Below, piece after piece: positions 55,557 through 64,000 of a stretch of DNA of 64,000 nt. Position 1 is the stretch's first letter; each line of letters begins with the position of its first letter. Under the pieces are notes generated by a model. The model did no database searches. It was not told where the DNA came from and worked only from the letters and a program-made list of their open reading frames with translations. The DNA is from Boothiomyces macroporosus (taxonomy: Eukaryota > Chytridiomycota > Chytridiomycetes > Rhizophydiales > Terramycetaceae): contig JADGKB010000019.1 in the NCBI GenBank assembly GCA_027604185.1, positions 1 to 64,000 of the forward strand, written 5' to 3'. A program made the translations under genes and the position numbers.

Positions 55557-57125
55557 TTAATCTTCAAACAACATTTCACCTCTCAGCAATAATTTAGGTA
55601 CGCTAACTGTCTCCCTTCCTTCATGTGGACATTCATGCGGAAAGCAGAAAAGTCTTCCTCTAACAGGCTTAACCAATTCCAAAAGCGTTCCTTCAGTTCC
55701 GGGTTTCGGGATTGATTCCAAAATAGCAGTTTCGCCACCTTCCTCACAATCAGTCAGGTACAAGATGAATGTATGCGTAGACCGCTTGCCACCTTCTGTT
55801 CTAGACAAGTCAATATGGGCAGGTAGCCAACCACCTTTATAAGCGTAATCCAAGAATCGCATTTGTGGCATTGCCAGGATTTTGTTTGATATTCCTGCAC
55901 TTTGCAAAGCAAAAGAGAATTGCTGTTCAACTGTTTTTAGAGTATCGCAATAGTATGATCTATTGCTACAAGACTTTTTCTGGGCTGGTGCAACGGGTAA
56001 TTTGTTGAATAATTCGATCGTGTTTTCTATGAACTCTGTGGAAAAGAAACCATCAAGATAGAAACTTCCCTTTCCGCTATTGCCAATGTGATTAGGGTGT
56101 GATTTTAACAAGTGGGTAACGGTACCAGTATTGTTGGTTTTGGTAACTTTTGCAGTCTCTTGTGTATCTTTAGGTAGTATCCCACAATAATCACGAATTG
56201 AATCACTTGCTCCAGAATTAACAAGTATCTGTAAAACTCTGTCACGTCTTTTCCATGAAGCAATATATAAAGGTGTTTGTCCATATTCATTTTGAACATT
56301 CAAGTCAACACCAGCTTCGATAAGTGCTGCGATTTTGGCTTCATTTCCTATTGCTGCAGCTTTCAGTACCTCAGAGTCTCGTTGTGACCGGATTGTTCCA
56401 AGATACAACCTGTTCAATTCAGACATTTTCAAAGCTTTAAATACTGGCTTTTTTGCCATATTCTGCTTATTCAACTTTGTGTCCAATTTCAAATACTTTT
56501 CCAAAGATTTCTGATATATTTCTGCTGGTGGAATTGTTGAGTCTGGTTTGGATTCTTGGGGTCGGCGATAGTCAATAGTAATTCCGCATGCACATTGAGC
56601 ATCATTGAAGGTATCATTCTCACAAAAGAGATCCCAGAAGCATTTTTCACACATGTTGTGATTGCAGGATGGTAGGGAGAAACAATCCAGAGTATCTTTA
56701 CACCTTATACAGCTTGAATTCAACACTGTAGTCCGCAAATAATACACAAGCATAATTATCCAAGTTGCATAAGCCGGAAGCTTTTTCCACATAGTATCCA
56801 GTATATTAAATCCAGAAGGAAATCTAGTTGAAATTGACGGGTCAGCACCCCCTCGCAAGAGCAATGAAGCAATAACATCCCGCTTGTGAATAAAGCAATG
56901 ATCCAGCAAAGTTTTTCCATTGTAAAATTGGTTCAAATTGTATCTACTGATGTTTACCACTCCAAAACTAGCTTGTGAATTCGAAACAATTGCTTCAACA
57001 AAGCTTTCGAATTCCTTGTCAGAAATCGGCTTTCGAACGGCATTAGAATGGTGAATCTCGTATATCGTTCGTTCCCTCTCTGCCCTCCTCTTGCTCTGTC
57101 TCGATTTGTTGGACTTTGACTCCAT
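55557..57125 (-). CDS. Ankyrin-repeat 2-oxoglutarate/Fe(II) oxygenase
   Basis: A single exon of 522 residues. A basic N-terminus is followed by ankyrin-like repeats (TLLDHCFIHKRDVIASLLLRGGAD) and a cysteine-rich, RING-like zinc cluster (SCIRCKDTLDC ... CNHNMCEKC). Further ankyrin repeats (NVQNEYGQTPLYIASW) lead to a C-terminal prolyl-hydroxylase-like fold with iron ligands HID and the later His in CFPHECPHEGR. The 2-oxoglutarate-binding Arg is probably in LLLRGEM. Such enzymes hydroxylate proteins; the substrate is unknown. The order ankyrin, zinc cluster, ankyrin, oxygenase is unusual. The start is at 57125; no ATG lies upstream in frame. Confidence 0.82.
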   Translation of the reverse strand: MESKSNKSRQSKRRAERERTIYEIHHSNAVRKPISDKEFESFVEAIVSNSQASFGVVNISRYNLNQFYNGKTLLDHCFIHKRDVIASLLLRGGADPSISTRFPSGFNILDTMWKKLPAYATWIIMLVYYLRTTVLNSSCIRCKDTLDCFSLPSCNHNMCEKCFWDLFCENDTFNDAQCACGITIDYRRPQESKPDSTIPPAEIYQKSLEKYLKLDTKLNKQNMAKKPVFKALKMSELNRLYLGTIRSQRDSEVLKAAAIGNEAKIAALIEAGVDLNVQNEYGQTPLYIASWKRRDRVLQILVNSGASDSIRDYCGILPKDTQETAKVTKTNNTGTVTHLLKSHPNHIGNSGKGSFYLDGFFSTEFIENTIELFNKLPVAPAQKKSCSNRSYYCDTLKTVEQQFSFALQSAGISNKILAMPQMRFLDYAYKGGWLPAHIDLSRTEGGKRSTHTFILYLTDCEEGGETAILESIPKPGTEGTLLELVKPVRGRLFCFPHECPHEGRETVSVPKLLLRGEMLFED

Positions 57126-57189
57126 GAAAAAAGGTAAAAACAAGAGAAAAATTTAATGTTATACAAGTGGATTTATTCTTTCTAAAATT

Positions 57190-58411
57190 CTAAAACATCA
57201 AAGTTTGTAAAGTTTGGACGTAGGACTGAGAAGTGAAATCAGTGTAGGATGGGTTAAAGACTCCATAGGTGTTGGTCTCACCAGTAGCGCGCTGTTCAAT
57301 TCCCTAACGTTAGTTGATATCTTACGGCTAATTCCCATACGGACCAATGTACTTTGGTTTCTTTGATAAATCGAAGGAGGAATTGCCACCATACGTTACC
57401 ATCTTGGCTATAAACGTTGGTTCCGAATTCTCCTAGCCAAATTGGGTGATCCTTCAACAGATAGCCCCAGTCGGTGTTGACAGCTTCTTTCCATTCTTCA
57501 TACGAGGTTGCTGTCCAGTTCTTGAAATTGTAATGCCATTCATAAGAGTGAACAGAATATACGACTTTGTTTGGAACATTCAGAGAAACCGGTTGCAAGA
57601 AAACACCTTGGAGGTTTTGCGGGCAATGCAAATGTTGCAAATCTGCAGTTCCGTCAAGGATGGAAGTAATCATAGTAGTATCCAACACAAACAGCCCCTG
57701 AATAAAGATGAGAGCATTAGGATTATGGCTTAAGACCATATTGCCTAGTCTTTCAGAGGCAGCTTTCCAATCAGTCTTGAGTCCGGTTCCCCAGGTTGGA
57801 TACTGGGTTTTAAATGGATTCAATACTTTTTTACCAAATAGGTCAAAGTAGTAGAGCGCAGGGCGGATTTCATTTCTTAAATCGACCCCAATTACCCAAG
57901 GATTATTGGCGTTTAACTGGACCATGGTACCCAACTGCTGCATCACCGCATCTTCTGTCCATCTTTCATTGTACCATAAACCATTGTCGTCGTCAGGTAC
58001 ACAGCACCATTCTGCATCCATCATGTGGTAGTCAAGGATAACCATGATTTCGTTTGCTGTCAAAACACTGACAATGTGCTGATAGATATCAATGGCGGTC
58101 TTTCCAATCAACGATGGGTTTGGTTTAAGCAGCGCTGCATTTACCACTGGATTATCTCTTACCATTTGTGCAGAAAACTCTAGACGGATACAATTGAAAT
58201 TGGCCTTCTTGATTAGACTAACAAGATAGTCTACAGACTGAAATTCTAGTCCAAAAGTAAGGAAATCTTGCATATGAGCACCACTCCAAGCTGAGCAATG
58301 AAGATGGACTGGGGTGTTTGTAGAATCAACAATTTGGTTTCCTGCTGTGCTAAGTGGTAGTACTATTGCCAACACTGAGCTAATCAATCCTAAAACGAAC
58401 TGGAATTTCAT
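57190..58411 (-). CDS. Secreted GH5 glycoside hydrolase (cellulase-like)
   Basis: 399 residues in two exons (intron 57304-57325, 22 bases). A signal peptide (MKFQFVLGLISSVLAIVLPL) is followed by a GH5 TIM barrel. The acid/base Glu is in GVDLRNEIRP and the nucleophile Glu in WLGEFGTN. IRLEFS, LDYHMMDAEWCC and VYSVHSYEWH are other barrel strands. Family members hydrolyse beta-1,4-glucans or related polysaccharides. Extracellular digestion of plant or algal wall material is a reasonable inference. The end GIEQRATGETNTYGVF is recovered only after splicing. Confidence 0.92.
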
Positions 58412-58475
58412 TGATGTGATTGCTCTCAATTCTTGTTTTATATCCTGGCATGTCTGGGAACCGTTTCCTTTTTAG

Positions 58476-58694
58476 GGTTACAACGAAATTCCTAATTCCA
58501 TATTCAATGGGAAAAAGACCCTCGTGAGCACTACTTTTGATCAATTCAATCCGTTCAAATATCCTGGCACTCTTGCCACCAAAATAATGTATGAAAATAG
58601 GGCATGCCGCTTGAAACCGGCAGTGGAGATCCAGGACGATGTACCCTACAATATTTGGATGAAATTACTGAAAACGTCTGCCTGCCGCAGCTAA
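58476..58694 (+). CDS. Exon of a small unidentified gene, 5' end unresolved
   Basis: An open frame of 72 codons from a TTTTTAG acceptor-like site at 58475 to TAA at 58694. The text looks coding (STTFDQFNPFKYPGTLA, YENRACRLKPAVEIQDDVPY), and the stop lies 35 bases from the convergent PPIL2 stop. I could not place a start. An ATG at 58450 is in the wrong frame, and no 18-23-base GT-AG intron joins it. It may have a longer first intron, a frameshift, or begin at the internal ATG near 58587. Confidence 0.45.
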   Translation, partial: GYNEIPNSIFNGKKTLVSTTFDQFNPFKYPGTLATKIMYENRACRLKPAVEIQDDVPYNIWMKLLKTSACRS

Positions 58695-58729
58695 TCCACA
58701 CTAGATAACATGTTGATATCAAATATTTA

Positions 58730-60335
58730 TTACCAATTATCAAAATTACCAAAGCCTGTCTTCTTTTTCTTTTGCGGGTGACTCTCAGCAGTCGATGGGA
58801 TGGCTGGTCTCTTTGCAGTCATGTATTTCCCAACTTCATCTGTGGAGGAAACAGTGCCTTTGCTGGCCATTATTAATGCTTGCTTTCTTTCACGCTGAAT
58901 TAATACTAATTACCTCTTTTTGTTTCTTTTGTTTTTCAGATTCCATTATTTCTTCCTTGTGTAGTAATTCATGGTAAGGATCTTTATATACAACAACTTC
59001 ATTGATGGTTATATCTTGTTCGGGTGCATCATTGGATTTAGTGCCTATGGCTTCAAGCGTATCTAACACTTCCATTCCACCCACCAATTTTCCAAACATT
59101 GTGTGCTTGTTATCTAAATGCGTCGCTTTTGAATATGTTATAAAAAACTGGGAGCCATTAGTATCTTTGCCTCGATTTGCCATCGATAAGCACCCTCTAG
59201 CATCATGCTTTAGCGAAGGATGAAATTCATCATGAAAGTTTGTTCCCCAGATACTTTTCCCGCCTAAATTAAAATCAAACTACCTGCACCAGTGCCGGTA
59301 GGATCACCTCCCTGTATCATAAAGTTTCTAATGGATCTATGGAATTTAGTACCGTTATAATATCCCTGCCATTAATAAAAATTACTTGTTTAGCCAGTTG
59401 AACAAAGTTATAGCAAGCTTTGGGGCATTCCTTACAGTACAATTCGAAATTCATTGTACCAAAGATAGTTTTAATACTAACGAGTGCCTTTTCACTCACT
59501 ACTCTCATTAGATACTCTTCGTCGCTAACATGGGCAGCAACTTGCTTAGTGTGTGGAGTGAAAGCCATGGAAGTGAGGGAGTAGGCTGAAAGACCAGTCG
59601 AAAAATGCGCTTGATTATGGGTCTTCTTTTCTGTTGCTACAAACGAAGGGGTAATATCCACCTTTTTCTCCTTCTTGGTAATCAAATCTTTAGATTCCAT
59701 TTCCTGCAATATTCTTGAAGTAGATCCCTTCATGTTGATACTATTTTCCAACTATATTAGAATTAATTTACCTTTGACTCTTCAACTATAGTAGCGTCAC
59801 TTTTGGTTTGTAACCCTTTCTTTACAAAATCAAACTCCATCATGTTCCGCTCTCCAATTCGATGCGGATCCTGAATCGTAATGATATCTTTGCGAGTGAA
59901 TTTTTCATCTGTCAGTAAATCTTTCCAGTTCTTGTTGTCAATGTTTAGCTTTTGGATGGCATCAAAACAGTACACGTTCCCACTGGTTTTGATCGCTACG
60001 ATATGGGTATTATTATTGAACACTTTGAAGGTAATTGGGCAGCAATACTCTCCATCGTTGTTTTTTGTAAAGTGTAGCTTGATCAAACTCTTTGGATCCA
60101 GAGTTTTCCCGTCGATAGGATTAGTGCCATATTTCTTGAGCCAAGGAACTATTGCCATCAAGTCAAATACTGTTCCGTCCACCGTACAGACTGGGTTTTC
60201 AAATGGCGTGAATGACAGAGAGCAGCAGTTGAAGGGCAGCTTCTTGTAATTCGTCTGCACCTGTTTCTTTGCTCCTCCAAATTCATGCTCCCACTCTGAA
60301 GCGGTAATGTACATTTTATCTGTCTTTTTCCCCAT
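58730..60335 (-). CDS. PPIL2: PPIL2-type U-box cyclophilin
   Basis: 508 residues in five exons. The N-terminus [20 protein letters not shown] and a U-box ([10 protein letters not shown] ... [13 protein letters not shown]) are followed by a cyclophilin domain ([26 protein letters not shown], [30 protein letters not shown]). The C-terminus ends [17 protein letters not shown]2 (CYP60) is a nuclear, spliceosome-associated protein with ubiquitin-ligase and proline isomerase domains. Introns are 59752-59771, 59366-59385, 59264-59283 and 58895-58913. It is divergent from NDUFS2, with 50 bases between the starts. Confidence 0.93.
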
Positions 60336-60385
60336 CTTTGCAAGTATTCTCTGAACAAAAAAAATTCTTGACTCATCTCGCAAAA

Positions 60386-61786
60386 ATGTTTAAGAGATTA
60401 GCACGAATTCCCACAATTCCAGCCAGGTTTAAACATACAAGAACACAGACAATGCATCCGGAAACCTTTGGCGTTACCTCTGCCTGGTTTGTTCCTCCAA
60501 AGACCAAGCAAACGACAGAAAAAATTACAGTTCCATTCTATGAAGGTGAAGACCCAACCATGGATTCCTACACCTTGAATTTCGGTCCGCAGCATCCTGC
60601 CGCTCACGGTGTGTTGAGATTATTATTGGAACTTAAAGGCGAAATCGTTGTTCGTGCTGACCCTCACATTGGTTTATTGCATCGTGGAACTGAAAAATTA
60701 ATTGAATACAAGACTTACTTGCAGGCGCTCCCATATTTTGATCGTTTGGATTATGGTAATATGTATTTAATTCAGTATCAATGATGTGCAACGAACAGGC
60801 ATATTCCCTTGCAGTGGAAAAATTACTCAACATTGATATCCCACCAAGAGCTAAATATATTAGAACTCTGTTTGCAGAAATCACCCGTATTTTGAACCAC
60901 ATTATGGCTACCACAACCCACGCTTTGGATGTCGGTGCTTTAACTCCTTTCTTGTGGTTGTTTGAAGAAAGAGAAAAGCTAATGGAATTTTACGAAAGAG
61001 TTTCTGGTGCTCGTATGCATGCTGCCTATGTTAGACCAGGAGTATTTACATTTTTAATGGATAGGGTGTCAGTTTGGATTTGCCAATCGGACTAATGGAA
61101 GACATTCATATCTGGGCACAACAATATTCAGCTAGAATTGATGAAATGGAAGAGGCTCTCACCAACGGTAGAATCTGGAAAGAACGTTTGCGTGGAATCG
61201 GTGTAGTCACTGCCAAAGAAGCAATCAACAGATCATTCTCTGGAGTAATGTTGCGTGGAAGCGGTGTCCAATGGGATCTTCGCAAGGAACAACCTTACGA
61301 TGCTTATGCAGAAATGGAATTTGATGTACCAATTGGAACAAATGGGGATTCCTACGATAGATATTTGTGTCGTGTAGAAGAGATGAGACAGTCATTGAGA
61401 ATTATTGAACAATGCTTAAACAATATGCCAGGAGGTAGAATCAAGGTGGATGACCACAAGATTTCTCCACCTAGCCGTGCTGACATGAAAGAATCAATGG
61501 AATCTTTAATTCATCACTTTAAACTATACTCTGAAGGTTATAGCGTGCCACCTGGTGAAGTAATTAGAGTTAATTGTAGACTTATACCGCTATTGAAGCT
61601 CCAAAGGGTGAATTTGGTGTATATTTAGTTAGTGACGGCAGCAGCAAACCATATCGATGCAAAATCAGAGCTCCAGGTTTCTATCACTTGGCTGGATTAG
61701 AGTATATCTCCAAAGGGCACTTGTTGGCCGATGTTGTTGCGATCATTGGTACCTGCGATGTTGTATTTGGTGAAATTGATCGTTAA
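60386..61786 (+). CDS. NDUFS2: NADH:ubiquinone oxidoreductase 49-kDa subunit (complex I)
   Basis: 445 residues in four exons. A basic presequence ([20 protein letters not shown]) targets mitochondria. The mature protein has [58 protein letters not shown] and [13 protein letters not shown]. The C-terminus DVVFGEIDR matches the quinone-site end. It forms part of the peripheral arm near the quinone pocket. Introns are 60756-60775, 61042-61064 and 61560-61579. AATAAA (61785-61790) overlaps the stop. Its presence implies a complete respiratory chain. Confidence 0.96.
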
Positions 61787-61839
61787 TAAACTGATTTTTC
61801 ATGAAATTCAAGTCTGTAATTTTTTCTCTGTAAAAGCAA

Positions 61840-62898
61840 ATGGAAAAGTACTCTGGATGGAGAGATGCAGGTACAGGAATACAGCCCTTTCTTCACCCTC
61901 AAGTAGCAACTGCTAACCCTAGCCTCCAAGGATTGAAAATGCTGCGTATCAGTTCGCAAAATACAATATAGTCGGTCCCATTATAGGATCAGTAAAATTC
62001 TGCTTGATACTGGTACTCGCCAGCATTATTTTCATTGCAGATTTCCTATCCCAGCTTGTAAATGATTTTAATATAGCTTGTTGTTCCAATCCTCATCCAT
62101 TCGTGGCAGCGAATATTCCATTTCCTGTTAGGAAGGCTAATTTTGCTCTTGTCTGGATTCTACTGGATAGATTCATCATCTGTACAAATCAAGAAGCTGC
62201 TCAAGCCTAATCCAGTTGGGAATGGTAGAACATTGATTATTGCAAACCATTCATCTTACTTGGATATCTTGTACTTTAATTTTCGGTAAGAAATAGTTTA
62301 CAAGCTTCTCTCCAATCTTTTTGCAAGTATCAAAGGAAGGGAAAGTTAGGGGAGTTTCTGGTTGGCAGATGCTTGGAGAATGCTCTCAAGTTTTGGATTT
62401 CACAGATGGGATGACATTAAAGGAATATTTGAAGGAAGATCGTACCAATTTGCCTCTGGTAATATTCCCAGAAGTAATCAGTTTGTAATTTAGGGAACAA
62501 CTTCAAATGGAAGAGGGGTGTTGCAGTTTCTCCCTGTCTTTGAAGAATTCAATCCTCAGGAATTCAATCTATGTGTGCAAGTCGTTGGTTTGAAGTATGA
62601 ATGGAGTGAGTTCTGTCCTTGCTACACTACAGGACACATGCTCAATCATTATTGGAGGGTCTTGAACCAGTTTTCAAACTCCTTAAAAGTACTGTACTTG
62701 GATCCCTCCCAAATTGGATTATCTAGTGATGCAAAGCAAGTTTACAACAAATCTGAAGGGTTGATTGGCTCACAGCTTTCCATGTATTTGGCTCAAACAT
62801 TGCGAACAAGAAAAGTTGGTAAGAGTGCGCATGATAAAGTAACCTTTTTGGACTACTTTAATGAAAGAGAAAATCCCAAATACCTAAAGACTAAATAA
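61840..62898 (+). CDS. PlsC-type lysophospholipid acyltransferase (Vps66/Loa1-like)
   Basis: 326 residues in five exons. The start MEKYSGWRDAGTGIQPFL matches fungal Vps66/Loa1-like acyltransferases. One membrane segment (VKFCLILVLASIIFIADFL) and a second hydrophobic stretch precede the catalytic NHSSYLD (HX4D) and the acceptor-binding FPEGTTSNGR. It transfers a fatty acyl group to lysophosphatidic acid or a related lipid at ER or lipid droplets. Introns are 61903-61922, 62058-62076, 62287-62305 and 62474-62493. AATAAA (62894-62899) overlaps the stop, which is 12 bases from the stop of the convergent LYAR gene. Confidence 0.9.
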
Positions 62899-62910
62899 AA
62901 TATGATTCTA

Positions 62911-63606
62911 TTAAATATTGATTTTAAGAGTTTCATCAACGAAGGATAAAGTCAAGATTTGGTCCAAGTTCACTTTGACATCCTTCTTTGACAGCTTCTT
63001 TTCGACTAATTCTTTGAATTCAGCCAAAGTCAATTCTGATTTCAAACGATTAATTCGAAATTTACCTTTTTCAATATAGATTTAACAGCTTTCTTTACCG
63101 CGTCTGATCCATCATCAGATTCCTTTTCAACCTTGGTTTTCTTTTCTGGTGATTCAGCTTTCTCTGACTTTCTCTTCTTTGATTTTTCTTTGGCAGGTTC
63201 AACTGTTTCTTTGACAGGTTCTTGCACTGGTTCTTGAGCCGTCTTTTTCTTTATTTGATCAATCAATGATTCAGACTTTATTGGCTTGGCGACATTTTCA
63301 GATTTGGTTTCTGGCTGAGCTTTTGGTTGATCCTTCTTTTTATTTTCAGTTTTCTAAAGTTGGAAAATAATTACCTTGCCCTTGTATAATGCACCTTGAT
63401 ACTTTTCAGCTTCTGAAATACAGGAATTGTGTTTCTTGTAGTCCTGTCCTTGGAATGAAGTTGAGCAGTCTGGATAAAACTATTGTTACCGATACAAGAG
63501 AATGTTGATCCGCATCTGTTATAATGTTGATCCAACTTTGGTTTCTTGATTGTTTCTTGGCAATAATCGCTGTATTAGCTATCCCATACCACACGAACGA
63601 TACCAT
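62911..63606 (-). CDS. LYAR: LYAR-type C2HC zinc-finger protein
   Basis: About 203 residues in five exons. The N-terminal zinc finger pair (MVSFVCDYCQETIKKPKLDQ, CGSTFSCIDCSTSFQG, YKKHNSCIS) is the LYAR fold. A Lys/Glu/Pro-rich low-complexity region follows, and a C-terminal basic helical segment (LTLAEFKELVEKKLSKKDV) as in LYAR homologues. These nucleolar proteins promote ribosome biogenesis. Introns are 63570-63589, 63470-63489, 63354-63374 and, by frame, 63043-63065. The last ends in TTTG rather than AG; without removing it the frame stops early at 63042. Confidence 0.85.
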
Positions 63607-63707
63607 TTGTTCTAAAAACAAAAAGAATTATAAAACGAATTTGATTGGATGAAAATTTTCCGTTGAGAGAAAAAGAAAAAATAAAAGTCAAAAATTTACT
63701 TTTTCAA

Positions 63708-63936
63708 ATGGTAACTGACAATTAATCCATAGCCAAAGGAAATCAAGGAAATCAAGGAATTCTTATCCACTGCTCGCCGTGCTGATGCCAAGGCAATCAG
63801 AATTCAAAAGACTGCTCAAAAGAGCAAGTTCAAGCTCAGATGCTCAAAGTACCTTTACACTCTTGTTGTCACTGATGCTCAAAAAGCAGAAAAGTTGGTT
63901 GCCTCCCTTCCACCTTCCCTTTTGACCAAGGCCTAA
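63708..63936 (+). CDS. RPL38: Ribosomal protein eL38
   Basis: 68 residues, the expected size. It begins [17 protein letters not shown] and contains [13 protein letters not shown] and [12 protein letters not shown], diagnostic of eL38 of the 60S subunit. The first exon is only the ATG (63708-63710), followed directly by a 22-base intron (63711-63732) and then CCAAAGGAA. The start is divergent from LYAR (63606), with about 100 bases between. The last 64 bases of the window are its 3' flank. Confidence 0.96.
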
Positions 63937-64000
63937 TTTCATGTTGCGAATATAATATTGGTATACAATGACTTTGTTTATGTTAAATATGGACTGAAGA

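Overview
The window is nuclear DNA from a gene-dense eukaryote, most likely a fungus or a close fungal relative. The fungal reading rests on a yeast-like eS21 ribosomal protein (87 residues, starts MENDKGQ and ends in an NVWSYS-type tail), a Crz1-like zinc-finger factor, two PKA-type kinases, a fused NUP98-NUP96 gene, Ste24, and a bifunctional-type ornithine acetyltransferase. A nuclear-encoded 49-kDa subunit of complex I and a secreted GH5 glycoside hydrolase argue against a strongly reduced parasite. About 42 genes or likely genes fill 64 kb. Neighbouring stop codons are often 12-50 bases apart, and AATAAA frequently overlaps the stop codon. The standard genetic code is used (TAA, TAG and TGA all end genes).

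The most striking property is the introns. By joining reading frames against known protein families I inferred about 98 introns, and every one is 18-23 bases long, with 20 the commonest length. Most follow GTA...(T/C)TAA(T/C)...AG, with the branch-like TAAY a few bases from the 3' end. Nearly every multi-exon gene closes to an exact multiple of three once these are removed. Four appear to end in TG instead of AG, and one is GC-AG.

Layout. 1-6.1 kb: secreted DUF642-like protein (partial), a coiled-coil protein, a DHHC palmitoyltransferase divergent from glucosidase II beta, and a WD40 protein. 6.1-17.6 kb: MCM10, a very large VPS13 lipid-transfer gene (15 introns) and a secreted phosphoesterase, all on the minus strand. 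17.6-28.7 kb: CHY/RING ubiquitin ligase, two PKA catalytic paralogues flanking NUP98-NUP96, and a Crz1-like factor. 28.7-40.5 kb: a C2CD5 orthologue, ornithine acetyltransferase, an unknown protein, a mitochondrial PPR-like protein, signal peptidase subunit SPC1, RFC3, and a presenilin fused to an N-terminal MYND zinc finger. 40.8-51.9 kb: an intronless RING-TerD-like protein of bacterial type, a mitochondrial carrier, an alginate-lyase-like protein, BUD13, CTF18, eS21, syntaxin SED5 and a TLC-domain protein. 52-64 kb: a GPI-type surface protein, two tandem tiny cysteine-rich secreted peptides, STE24, an ankyrin/2-oxoglutarate oxygenase, a GH5 enzyme, PPIL2, NDUFS2, a PlsC acyltransferase, a LYAR-type zinc finger protein and eL38.

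Most genes are unrelated housekeeping functions. Linked themes are the secretory pathway (glucosidase II, DHHC, SPC1, SED5, STE24, TLC, PlsC), several of which share an AACGTGG element 38-54 bases before the start codon; replication (MCM10, RFC3, CTF18); splicing (BUD13, PPIL2); and secreted proteins at both ends. I could not run searches, so orthology calls rest on motif recognition.
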